Assembly (NCBI GenBank): GCA_964536415.1
Contig: CAZHXN010000006.1
Coordinates: forward strand, 18,765-82,764
Direction: 5' to 3'
Source of the DNA: Trichothermofontia sp964536415
Lineage (GTDB): Bacteria; Cyanobacteriota; Cyanobacteriia; B231
Length of the DNA: 64,000 bases
Shown here: in pieces, positions 45,475 through 54,155 of the stretch
Position numbering within the stretch: position 1 is the first letter of the stretch
How the letters are laid out: every line of letters begins with the position of its first letter
Made by a program: the position numbers and the translations under genes
Notes under the pieces: model-generated
The model's database searches: none
What the model saw: only the letters and a program-made list of their open reading frames with translations
Told to the model about the DNA's origin: nothing

Positions 45475-45575
45475 AACAATGCGATCGTCCCGTCATACAA
45501 TCCAATTACAAGCCAATTACAAGACGGTCTATCCGACTGTACGCTGGCTCACTTACCCTCTGGTGCTGATCGACG

Positions 45576-46043
45576 ATGACACTGGCAACTGCTTACTCCT
45601 CTGCCCCTGACCTCACCGCTGATGACTACGTGGTGATCGGCCTTGCGACCTGTTTCATTCGCGAAGAGGGCGAAATCCACCCGGTTCAAGTCGCTGAACC
45701 CATTCCCTCTGCGGCCCTAGAAGCGATCGTCAAAGGGATTCCTACCTCGTACCAAATGGCCTACGGGACGCGCTTGGGGACGGTTCTGCTGGATGAAACT
45801 AATGCCCAATTACCGCCGGATTTCCCCGCCACGGCCCAATTCTGTGATGACTTCCACGAACGCACGATCGCTGCTGCCCGCACCTATAAACGGCGTCCCG
45901 AAAGCCAATCCCTAATCCCGATCGGCAGTCTCCGCCAGGATATGAACTACTCCCTCGAACGGAAGCGTATCCTCAACTCGGAGCGTATCGTCCGCACGGA
46001 GGACAATGTGAAACAACACGCCTATACCCACCAGGTTCTCTAA
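45576..46043 (+). CDS. Conserved cyanobacterial hypothetical protein
   Basis: A 155-residue protein starting MTLATAYSSAPDLTADDYVV, with GLATCFIREEGEIHPVQVAE and a conserved C-terminal part (YSLERKRILNSERIVRTEDN then VKQHAYTHQVL). The ending is very like a cyanobacterial protein family I recall without a name. No motif gives a function. It precedes a VOC-family gene by 30 bases on the same strand. Confidence 0.65.
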   Translation: MTLATAYSSAPDLTADDYVVIGLATCFIREEGEIHPVQVAEPIPSAALEAIVKGIPTSYQMAYGTRLGTVLLDETNAQLPPDFPATAQFCDDFHERTIAAARTYKRRPESQSLIPIGSLRQDMNYSLERKRILNSERIVRTEDNVKQHAYTHQVL

Positions 46044-46073
46044 ACTATTCCCCGGTTGCTTGTGTCTAAACCC

Positions 46074-46436
46074 ATGCAGCTAACCCAATGTTTACACGTA
46101 GCCCTGCTGGTTAGTGACCTGACGCAGGCTGAACATTTTTATGGTGAAGTCTTAGGATTGCCCAAAGTCGATCGCTCCCTGAACTTTCCGGGTTGCTGGT
46201 ATCAATTAGGCGATGTCCAGATTCACCTGATCACGACCGAACACCCCCTACCCCCCCTGGCCAACTCAGACAAATGGGGTCGTAATCCCCACATTGCCTT
46301 TGCCGTTGCTGATCTGGAGGCTGCGAAAGCAGTCCTCTTACAGGCAGGTGCACCGGTGCAAATGAGTGCGTCGGGTCGCCCTGCCCTGTTTACTCAGGAC
46401 CCGGACGGCAATATCCTTGAACTCAGCCAAGGTTAG
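46074..46436 (+). CDS. VOC (glyoxalase/dioxygenase fold) protein
   Basis: A 120-residue protein made of two beta-alpha-beta-beta-beta modules. It starts MQLTQCLHVALLVSDLTQAE, then HFYGEVLGLPKVDRS and PHIAFAVADLEAAKAVLLQA, ending FTQDPDGNILELSQG, all typical of glyoxalase I and bleomycin-resistance folds, with His/Glu metal positions in HVAL and NILEL. The reaction is unknown. Confidence 0.85.
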   Translation: MQLTQCLHVALLVSDLTQAEHFYGEVLGLPKVDRSLNFPGCWYQLGDVQIHLITTEHPLPPLANSDKWGRNPHIAFAVADLEAAKAVLLQAGAPVQMSASGRPALFTQDPDGNILELSQG

Positions 46437-46936
46437 GCGGCGGCTCGATATCGTCCACAGGATTACCTGTTTAAACACTCAGCCTGGGAATAGAGACTGA
46501 AACCCTCGCTAAACAACGGGACGATGCCCTGGGAAAAGCGATTAACGGTGGCTGTCTCCAAACCCCCACATCCCGAACAAGCTCTGGCAGACGCAGATTG
46601 GTAATGAATCGTTGCGACAGATCTGGCAGGGTCGTGACTTTACTTAACATTTTTCAGGCAGATGGACGGGGGAGATGCGGAGCGATCGGGTTAATGCCTG
46701 TGGATTTGGCTGCTCCTGACATAGCCTGTAATCCTTGCCAGTGTAAGGTTAGTGGGAGATTTTTTGGGAAAACCCCTGGGGACTTCCGGGGGCCAGCGCC
46801 ATCGGCATTCATGAAATGGCTCTTTTGGGAAAATCTCGAAAGACAACTTTACAAACTTAAACTTAGCGTATACTATTTTTCCAGGTAGCCAAGGCTACCC
46901 AAGTAAATTTTGCTCTTATTCGGAGTTACATACGCA
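46437..46936. other. psbA upstream region
   Basis: 500 bases without a supported gene. A frame at 46598-46888 has no family resemblance. The last 100 bases carry the psbA promoter and leader. Confidence 0.6.
46848..46874 (+). promoter_or_regulatory. Putative psbA promoter
   Basis: TTTACA (46848-46853) and TATACT (46869-46874) separated by 15 bases, shorter than the usual 17. They resemble -35 and -10 elements and lie about 63 bases before the psbA ATG. A 7-bp inverted repeat GGTAGCC-AA-GGCTACC (46884-46899) follows, so the leader may form a hairpin. Its spacing is inferred only. Confidence 0.6.
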
Positions 46937-48019
46937 ATGACTACAACCCTCCAACGGCGCGAGAGCGCCAGCGCGTGGGAGCGTTTTTGCGAATGGGTGA
47001 CCAGCACCGACAACCGCCTCTACATTGGCTGGTTCGGCGTGCTGATGATCCCGACGCTGCTGACGGCGACGACCTGTTTCATCATCGCCTTCATTGCCGC
47101 TCCCCCCGTCGATATCGACGGTATCCGTGAACCCGTTGCCGGTTCCTTGCTCTATGGCAACAACATCATCTCCGGTGCCGTGGTCCCGTCCTCGAACGCG
47201 ATCGGCTTGCACTTCTACCCGATTTGGGAAGCTGCCTCTCTGGATGAGTGGCTCTACAACGGTGGTCCCTACCAACTGATCATCTTCCACTTCCTGATCG
47301 GTTGCTTCTGCTACATGGGCCGTCAGTGGGAACTGAGCTACCGGCTGGGGATGCGTCCCTGGATCTGCGTAGCCTACTCGGCACCGTTGGCTTCCGCCAC
47401 CGCCGTGTTCCTGATCTACCCCCTGGGTCAAGGTTCCTTCTCCGATGGGATGCCCTTGGGGATCAGCGGCACCTTCAACTTCATGTTCGTGTTCCAAGCC
47501 GAGCACAACATTCTGATGCACCCCTTCCACATGTTGGGTGTGGCGGGTGTGTTTGGCGGTTCGCTGTTCTGCGCCATGCACGGTTCCTTGGTGACCTCCA
47601 GCTTGGTGCGTGAGACAACCGAGACCGAATCGTTGAACTACGGTTACAAGTTTGGTCAAGAGGAAGAAACCTACAACATTGTGGCCGCGCACGGTTACTT
47701 TGGTCGGTTGATCTTCCAATATGCGAGCTTCAACAACAGTCGTTCGTTGCACTTCTTCCTGGCGTTGTGGCCGGTGGTGTGCATCTGGTTTACGGCATTG
47801 GGGATTAGCACGATGGCGTTCAACCTGAACGGGTTCAACTTCAACCAGAGCGTGTTGGATTCGCAAGGTCGGGTGATTAACACCTGGGCGGACGTGCTGA
47901 ACCGGGCGAACCTGGGCTTTGAAGTGATGCACGAGCGGAATGCGCACAACTTCCCGCTGGATTTGGCGAGTGTGGAGTCGGCTCCGGTGGCCTTGGTGGC
48001 TCCGAGCATCAACGGCTAA
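46937..48019 (+). CDS. psbA: Photosystem II D1 protein
   Basis: A 360-residue D1 reaction-centre subunit that binds the manganese cluster, QB and pheophytin. Residue 130 is Gln (GRQWELSYRLG), the form usual in the low-light D1:1 type. The DE loop and donor-side ligands are intact, including His-332/Glu-333/His-337/Asp-342 in EVMHERNAHNFPLDLA, with the mature end at Ala-344 and a 16-residue extension (SVESAPVALVAPSING) removed by CtpA. Start is ATG 46937 with GGAG 11 bases upstream. Monocistronic; a strong terminator follows. Confidence 0.98.
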   Translation: MTTTLQRRESASAWERFCEWVTSTDNRLYIGWFGVLMIPTLLTATTCFIIAFIAAPPVDIDGIREPVAGSLLYGNNIISGAVVPSSNAIGLHFYPIWEAASLDEWLYNGGPYQLIIFHFLIGCFCYMGRQWELSYRLGMRPWICVAYSAPLASATAVFLIYPLGQGSFSDGMPLGISGTFNFMFVFQAEHNILMHPFHMLGVAGVFGGSLFCAMHGSLVTSSLVRETTETESLNYGYKFGQEEETYNIVAAHGYFGRLIFQYASFNNSRSLHFFLALWPVVCIWFTALGISTMAFNLNGFNFNQSVLDSQGRVINTWADVLNRANLGFEVMHERNAHNFPLDLASVESAPVALVAPSING

Positions 48020-48056
48020 TCGCACCTGCTAGTCACGCTTAGCTTGTACAATCAAG

Positions 48057-48082
48057 AGCGCTCCCTGCGGGGGGCGCTTTTT
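48057..48082 (+). terminator. psbA rho-independent terminator
   Basis: AGCGCTCCC-TGCG-GGGGGCGCT hairpin (9 bp) followed by TTTTT. It lies 38 bases after the psbA stop. Confidence 0.85.
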
Positions 48083-48098
48083 CGCTGCTCTCAGGAGG

Positions 48099-49611
48099 TT
48101 GGATCTGAACGCTCCGATAACGCATCGTCCGTTTACCTGGGGTCGGCCGGATCTCACCTACTTGTCCGTTTGTCTGGGCTTTTGGTTAGGTTTAGCTTTC
48201 CTTTCCAGGCATCCTCAGCTTGTGTTTCAGTATGATTTCGATGAGGGGTTGACCCTGATTAAGGGGGTCTTGTTGAAGTATGGCTACCAACCGTTTCAAG
48301 ACTTTTGGAGCGATCAACCCCTGGGATACCCTCGCCTTTACGCATTTTGGTTACAGATCAGCGAAACTTCCATCCTGTGGGCCAGGAGCCTAACGATGGT
48401 GTTTACCGGGTTGCTGTTGCTGAGCCTATATACGCTGTTACGACGCTATTTAGCACCCTTACCCAGTAGTCTCGCGATCGTGGCTCTCGTCAATACAAAG
48501 CACTTTGTCAACCTCAGTGTGTCTGCGATGATTGGCCTACCTGCCTTAGCCTTAGGCATGGTAGCCTTGGCCTTGGTGCCCCACGATCGTACTCAGGTTA
48601 TCACCAAGCGTGATCTCGCCGCCGTGGTGTGTTTAATCCTGGCCATGCAAATTAAACTGATGGCAATCTTGCTCTTGCCCGGTTGGCTCTGGTTGCAAGC
48701 CTATTCCTATCGGCGATCGCCGTGGCCCCGTCAAATCAAATCGCTGCTGCTCCAAGTAGGCGTTTTGGGCTTAGGGTTTGCCTGCCTGGTCTTGAGCCAG
48801 TATCTAGGCTGGGAGGAACTCTTCCAAACCCATATTGAAGCCTCTGTGGATAATATCAGTGGGAGTGGCTGGGAAAAAGTCACCAATTACCTCAATAAAC
48901 GCTTTGCCAGTGATTATTTATTTTTTATAATCTCTGGCCTAGGGATTGGTAATATTCTTTTTTTCAGGAAAAACGTCACTATCCTAATTTTTCCGACTGT
49001 ACTTCTATTAACGGTTCTCGTTTTCTACTACTACCACGAGCCACTCTGGTTTCACCACTATCCCCTGTTTGCCATTCCCCTGATCTACCTCTTTGGGTTT
49101 GGGGCGGATTTATTGCTAGCTCTGGCGGCCCATCCCCACTTTAAAGCCTCGTGGATCTGGCTGGCGACTGTTTTGGCTGGTTCTGATCGTCGTTCCCTTT
49201 GCGCAGCAGGCCAGTCTTGCCTGGGAGGAGTCAGCACAATGGCAGACTGACCGGGTCCGACAAGAATTTATTGAGGAGCGGGCACTGGTCAGTACGATCG
49301 TGGCTCGTCAAGCAAACACACGCTACCTCGCCGCTGATCTGCCAATTTTCAATTTCCATACGGGGATTCTGCCGATTCCTGGTCTGGCGGTTATTTCTGA
49401 TAAACGCTGGAATTCTGGCCAAATCGATCAGGATCAAATTCTTCGAGGCTGGCAGCAATACCAACCGGAACAAATCCTATTAGGGCGCTATGAAAAGAAC
49501 TTGTTGAAACATCGTCAGATCATTGACTTTTTACATCAGCATTATTTTTTACGCCATGGGAGTAATCACTATCAACTCTATTGGCCCCAATCCTGGCAGC
49601 CCCATAATTGA
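48099..49611 (+). pseudogene. GT39-like membrane glycosyltransferase broken by a frameshift
   Basis: The frame from 48099 gives a polytopic protein with YDFDEGLTLIKGVLLKYGYQ and FQDFWSDQPLGYPRLYAFWL, the first-loop acid pattern of GT-C glycosyltransferases, and about nine helices. Near 49160-49170 the membrane helix is lost (SDRRSLCAAG) while the next frame continues sensibly: LFWLVLIVVPFAQQASLAWE and later ANTRYLAADLPIFNFHTGIL to a stop at 49611. One lost or gained base explains it. The start is unclear: TTG 48099 is next to AGGAGG, and CTG at 48105 would have better spacing. Confidence 0.75.
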
Positions 49612-49730
49612 GCATCTCTGTTGCCCCTAATCCCTGTTCCAGTCTCCTCTGGGTTGACTGACTGCTTGGCTCTCCTGAGATTTTGGTGTAACAGTGCAAA
49701 AAGCTACAAATTAAAGAACTAAAATGCTGG

Positions 49731-49769
49731 GTTTATGGTGGGGGGCGCTACGCGCCCCCCACCATAAAC
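49731..49769. repeat. Perfect palindrome, copy 2
   Basis: Arms of 17 bases (GTTTATGGTGGGGGGCG and complement) around CTACG. Outer twelve bases and loop equal those of the copy at 45185. It lies between a decayed glycosyltransferase and a cut sensor kinase. Confidence 0.9.
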
Positions 49770-49838
49770 CCAGAAGAATCGACTGATTAATATTCAGATT
49801 GAGGGTTGGCCATGTCTAACCTGCACCTCGCAACAGCC

Positions 49839-51216
49839 CAATTCATGGCTCAGGTTGGCCCAAAATTTGCGCTTGGCCCGGTTCGGCGGCATCGGCTTCT
49901 TCCTGGGTCGCCTGGAGTGCCTGGGTAGGTTCGGCCACCCAATCTTCTAATTGATTATCTAATTGATTAAAGGTCGTCTGAATTTGGGTCGCCATGCGGT
50001 TGAAGGCCGTAGCCAGGGTATTGAGTTCTGCGATCGAGGCCGGGGGGACACGCTGATCCAGGTTGCCTTGGGAGAGGGCATCAACGGCTTGACTGACCTG
50101 CAACACCGTGCGACGAATCCAGTGGGTGGTGAGCAACCCCCAGCCCGTGGCAATTACCAGCGCCAACCCACAGAGTTGAATCGTCCGACGGCTATTGGCT
50201 TGGATGGGGGCCATAAATTCGGACCGGGGGACCACGGTAACAATCTGCCAGTCGAGGCCGCGATCGTCGTTTAGGGGGGTGATCTGAAGGTAATGGGGTT
50301 CACCGGCAACAGTAAAGCTCAATTGTTGTGTCTGGTCAATCTGGCTCCAGTCGGCGAGTTGCTCAGTCAGGAAAGTTGCAGTCTGACGAATGAGGGGATT
50401 TTCGCTGGCGGTCGCGGCAATGCGCTGGAGATTCTCCCCAGTGGTGACAAAGATGCGGCTATTACTGGAGGTGCCCACTAGCTCCCCCTGATTATCGACC
50501 ACAAAGGTTAGTCCCCGTTGACCGATTGGGTGCTGTTGCAAAATGGCATCAATGGGTTCGCCACAGGAGAGGGTCGCACCGACAACGCCCAGAAAGCGCC
50601 CATCATCGCTATACACGGGTAAGGCCGCCGTCATGCTCAATCCCCCCGTGCTGAAGTCATGGTAAATCCCACTCCAGGTGGGACCCTGGTGGGCGATCGC
50701 GGCTTTGTACCAAGGACGCTGGCGCGGATCAAAACCGGGGGCAATCTGGACCACATTCGTCGCATACCCCTTGGCATCCGTGGCATAGTAACGGTTCTCA
50801 CCGGTTTGGGGATCACGCCGGATGATCTCCATGGTACCGACCAGACGCCGCGCCCCCAGGGATTCCACGAGGGTATCGTTCTGGATATGTGCCCAAAAGT
50901 TGTGGGTAATGACGGGAAAGGTCACGAGGCGTTGGGCAAAGTAACGCTCCCGATCGCGATCGCTGAGTAAGGTCAGATGCCCCAAACGAATCGCGTCGGC
51001 GTTGATCTGGTTAACCTGGTGGGGGACGGCCACGTAGGTCAACAGATGGTCTTGAATCTGTTGGTTCACCGACGATCGCAATTGGCTGGCTACATTGTTG
51101 ACGGCCTGTTCACCATTGCGCAGGGAAAACCACGCCGTCAGCCCAACCGCAGCCCCAACCTGGAGCAAAACGGGTAGCATCAAAACCAAGCGTAGGGGAA
51201 TCCGGTGGGGGGACAT
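49839..51216 (-). pseudogene. dCACHE-HAMP sensor histidine kinase severed at the H-box
   Basis: A membrane sensor of 457 residues in the first frame: N-terminal helix, a double CACHE ligand-binding region (PWYKAAIAHQGPTWSGIYHD, about residues 175-194), second helix near residue 345, and HAMP (VSQAVDALSQGNLDQRVPPA). The linker TQALQATQEEADAAE should lead to NxAKSxFLANxSHELRTPLN; after a frame change at about 49883 the DNA gives NRAKRKFWANLSHEL, then nonsense. The kinase ATPase domain is absent. A palindromic repeat begins 70 bases further. The intact sensing part might still be translated with 20 altered residues. Confidence 0.82.
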
Positions 51217-51345
51217 GGCAGTTTCTCCTGAACCTGTTTTTAGTCTGCGAGAAGATGTCCCCGAACACTAGCTGAAATGCGTGGGCTAATGGCGGATTAA
51301 TGTAAAGAAATATAAAAAGACCTGGGGGGGTCTATCCATACCCAA

Positions 51346-52572
51346 CTACTGCCCATCAGGACCCGATCGCAGGGCTGACGGGAGGATGAGCATGGCATCG
51401 CCAAAGGAATAGAAGCGGTATTGCTGGGCGATCGCTTCCTGGTAGAGGGCCAGGGTTCGCTCTCGGCCAATTAGGGCGCTGACCAACATTAAGAGGCTGG
51501 ATTTGGGTAAATGGAAGTTGGTAATCATGCCGTTAATCACTTGCCATTGGTAGCCGGGATAGATAAAGAGATTGGTTTTACCCCGAAAGGGTTGCAGGCT
51601 GCCGGTTTCCTTGACGACGCCTTCGAGCGATCGCACAACGGTTGTCCCTACGGCAATGATGCGTCCACCTCTGGCCTGGGTGTGTTGGATTTTGGCGATC
51701 GTTGCAGCGGGAATCTCGAACCACTCGGAATGCATGGCATGGGCGGTGATATCGGTTGCTTCTACCGGGCGAAAGGTGCCGACCCCCACATGCAACGTTA
51801 GAAAGGCCTGTTCAATGCCCCGTTCCCACAGGCGGGTGAATAAGGACTCGGTGAAGTGCAAGCCTGCGGTGGGTGCAGCGGCGGACCCCGATTCCCGGGC
51901 GTAGACGGTTTGATACTGATCGGGGTTGGCGGTGCTGTGGTCAATGTAGGGGGGCAGGGGCATTTGTCCCAGGACTTCGAGGTAGCTTTCTAGCTCGGCG
52001 GATTCGGGTAAATGAAATTGGAGGATACGCCCCCCGGTGGCGGTGTCCTTGGCCAGGATGGTGGCGGTGAGGGTGACGGCGGCTGGGTTGTCGGGGTGAT
52101 TCGCTGGTGGAGACGCGGCGTGGTTATTGGCTGAGGGATCAGGGGGCTGGGCCTGGGTGAGTTGATGGCCGAAGTATAGGCGTGACCCCACTTTCATCCG
52201 TTTGCCTGGGCGGACGAGGGCAAGCCAGCAGTGGGGCGGTAGGGGTTGGCCGCTGGGGTCGGTTTGGCGGGGTTCCAGGAGGAGAATTTCGATCGTCGCG
52301 GCCCCACTGGTTTTATGCCCATAGAGACGGGCGGGGATGACGCGGGTGTCATTCAGGACGAGCAGATCGCCTGGTTGGAGCCAGTCGGGCAAATCCCGGA
52401 AGAGGCTGTGGTGGTGCTGAGTGGGAGAAGTGACGACCAGCAGGCGGGAACTGTCCCTGGGGGTAACAGGATTTTGGGCAATACGATCGGCCGGCAGGTC
52501 GTAGTCGTAGGCTGCCAGGGAGCGATCGCGATCTGAGTCAGTGGTCAAGGACTTGTCAGGTTTACACAACAC
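51346..52572 (-). CDS. queA: S-adenosylmethionine:tRNA ribosyltransferase-isomerase
   Basis: A 408-residue enzyme that transfers the ribosyl part of SAM to preQ1 in tRNA, making epoxyqueuosine. Family signatures are LAAYDYDLPADRIAQNPVTP, DLLVLNDTRVIPARLYGHK, SGSAAAPTAGLHFTESLF and TTVVRSLEGV, ending IGRERTLALYQEAIAQQYRF. An insertion of about 35 low-complexity residues (QAQPPDPSANNHAASPPANH) is unusual. It is monocistronic. Confidence 0.93.
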   Translation of the reverse strand: MLCKPDKSLTTDSDRDRSLAAYDYDLPADRIAQNPVTPRDSSRLLVVTSPTQHHHSLFRDLPDWLQPGDLLVLNDTRVIPARLYGHKTSGAATIEILLLEPRQTDPSGQPLPPHCWLALVRPGKRMKVGSRLYFGHQLTQAQPPDPSANNHAASPPANHPDNPAAVTLTATILAKDTATGGRILQFHLPESAELESYLEVLGQMPLPPYIDHSTANPDQYQTVYARESGSAAAPTAGLHFTESLFTRLWERGIEQAFLTLHVGVGTFRPVEATDITAHAMHSEWFEIPAATIAKIQHTQARGGRIIAVGTTVVRSLEGVVKETGSLQPFRGKTNLFIYPGYQWQVINGMITNFHLPKSSLLMLVSALIGRERTLALYQEAIAQQYRFYSFGDAMLILPSALRSGPDGQ

Positions 52573-52738
52573 GAGTACCCCTTTCAGGCGTTAAGTCCGC
52601 CCAGAACGTGAAGGAAATCTAAAATTTGGGGGAACTTCCCCATGTTCTTGCCCCAAAGTTGGGGACTTTTCCCCTATGAGCCAAGGCGAGTCCTAGGGAG
52701 AATGGATATGTAGCATTGTTGCTTTGTCCAGAGGTGAT

Positions 52739-53128
52739 ATGCAATACCTCTACTATCTCGCCAACGCCAGTTTAACCATGCGCGTGGTTGAATACCTCCA
52801 TGCCCATCCCCAATTAGGTGCTCAATTTGTAACAGTGGTCCACCGGATTGACGGTTGGGTTGTCCGTATCAAGTTGCGCCATACCCTTGATCCGCAACGG
52901 GCGGGAGATTTCCGGGCGTTTCTGAATGAGTTGGGGATTCCTTATGAGGCGGATGCCCGTTTACAAATGGTGCTGTGGAGCTTGGAGATTGGCCAATCGC
53001 CGATCGAGGTGATGCGCCGTTATCAGGTGGCGATCGTGTCCCACGGGTTGCCCGACAGTCAGGAAATTGAAGCGTTCCGCAGTCAGTTTGTCCGTGGTCT
53101 GGGCTATTGCCCGGAAACGTTGGCCTAG
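52739..53128 (+). CDS. Conserved hypothetical protein
   Basis: A 129-residue protein from ATG 52739 (MQYLYYLANASLTMRVVEYL). It includes the stretch LRHTLDPQRAGDFRAFLNEL and a helical C-terminus (VMRRYQVAIVSHGLPDSQEI). It has no motif I recognise. A frame start at TTG 52724 is possible, but the ATG gives a cleaner start. Confidence 0.55.
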   Translation: MQYLYYLANASLTMRVVEYLHAHPQLGAQFVTVVHRIDGWVVRIKLRHTLDPQRAGDFRAFLNELGIPYEADARLQMVLWSLEIGQSPIEVMRRYQVAIVSHGLPDSQEIEAFRSQFVRGLGYCPETLA

Positions 53129-53372
53129 GTTGGGTCCAGGGAAGCCCATCGTGGCGGCGGCTATCCCTCAGTCTTACCTAAGACACCCCCCCAAGGGCAG
53201 GAAGCCAGCGTCTCTTTACGTTGCAGGTTGATGGCGGCTGGCTCAGCCTATGCCCGCTCCCTTTATTAAAGTTCATCGTTATTGTCTTGCGGCGCGATCG
53301 TTGTGTTCTCCCCGTGTGTTTGGGCCGGGGAGGGGCGATCGAACCTTTTGTGGTAGGTGCCTTAAGGGTCAC

Positions 53373-53525
53373 CCCTTGTTTCGGAAACCAATCTACAGAC
53401 TGAAATTCACCATGCTGCCCCAAAAGCTGGGCAACCTGCTCCGCATCCGTCAGGGCCTTGGGCAAGGCCGATAACCGTCGATCTTTATACTTGGCAATCC
53501 CGATAACCAGCGCGTAACGAGCCAT
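53373..53525 (-). pseudogene. N-terminal fragment of a caspase-like (peptidase C14) protein
   Basis: About 50 residues, MARYALVIGIAKYKDRRLSA then LPKALTDAEQVAQLLGQHGE, match the first strand and helix of bacterial caspase-like proteases, which lead on to His and Cys catalytic sites. After FPKQ the frame becomes unrelated. The catalytic dyad is absent. It is divergent from a Trypco1 gene 220 bases away. Confidence 0.75.
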
Positions 53526-53748
53526 GCGGTAGGGACACTCCCATCGGGTTAAACATGAGTTCTCAACGTTGCTAAACAGCTATTCCTTCAGGATTAATCC
53601 CGATCGTCCAGCGAGGAATCGCTGTCTCCCTATCTTATGCTGAGAATCAGATCAGACCCCCAATTCCGTCAAAAGCGATCGCAAACTTAAACAATCGCAA
53701 ACTTAAACAATCGACACAAACTCCTACCCCTATCCAGTGAGGTAAGCA

Positions 53749-54057
53749 ATGGCTGATATTCAATGCCTGCTCATTGAAGAAAACAGCGAAACCGACGAAA
53801 TCTACATTGAATCCAAGGACGAACCGGAGATCCCCTCGAGATCGGGCTACGATCGTCCCGGCATGGGCATTCGGGAAGACACCGCCACCAAAATGCAGTC
53901 TGCTCATCGCCTGATTCAGGGCTATACCGCCTACGTGCTCAGTGCCTTCCGGGACTTCAGTGCCGCCCAAGTCGAAGAAGTGACCCTCACCTTTGGCATC
54001 AAAATCGGCGGTAAAACCGGCATTCCCTATATCACTGAAGGGTCCCGCCGAGAGTAA
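53749..54057 (+). CDS. Trypsin-co-occurring domain protein (Trypco1, copy B, damaged end)
   Basis: A 102-residue Trypco1 family member, paralogous to the protein at 21349. DEIYIESKDEPEIPS, SAFRDFSAAQVEEVTLTFGI and KTGIPYITEG match copy A (TEIYIETRD, NAFRELSIAEVEKVTLEFGV, MTGIPYIATG). The end SRRE is out of step: shifting by one base gives GPAESNL, a stop, then IQVKCKFPP, which aligns with copy A's EAGCNMRVTVECRFPPP. So the last strand has been lost. A caspase fragment lies divergent from it, as expected for a conflict module, but in decay. Confidence 0.75.
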   Translation: MADIQCLLIEENSETDEIYIESKDEPEIPSRSGYDRPGMGIREDTATKMQSAHRLIQGYTAYVLSAFRDFSAAQVEEVTLTFGIKIGGKTGIPYITEGSRRE

Positions 54058-54155
54058 CCTGTAAATCCAGGTTAAATGTAAATTCCCCCCCTAGGCGTTA
54101 ACACGAGGCGCTATAGTTTCAGACAGATAGACGCTTGTGTAGGGTGGGTAGCAGT

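Noticed and set aside
46598..46888. A 96-residue plus-strand frame before psbA
   Set aside because: It reads through the psbA promoter and leader, with no recognisable domain.
46916..48025. A 369-residue minus-strand frame across psbA
   Set aside because: It mirrors psbA exactly and arises from its biased codon use; the protein is His/Gln/Val-rich with no family resemblance.
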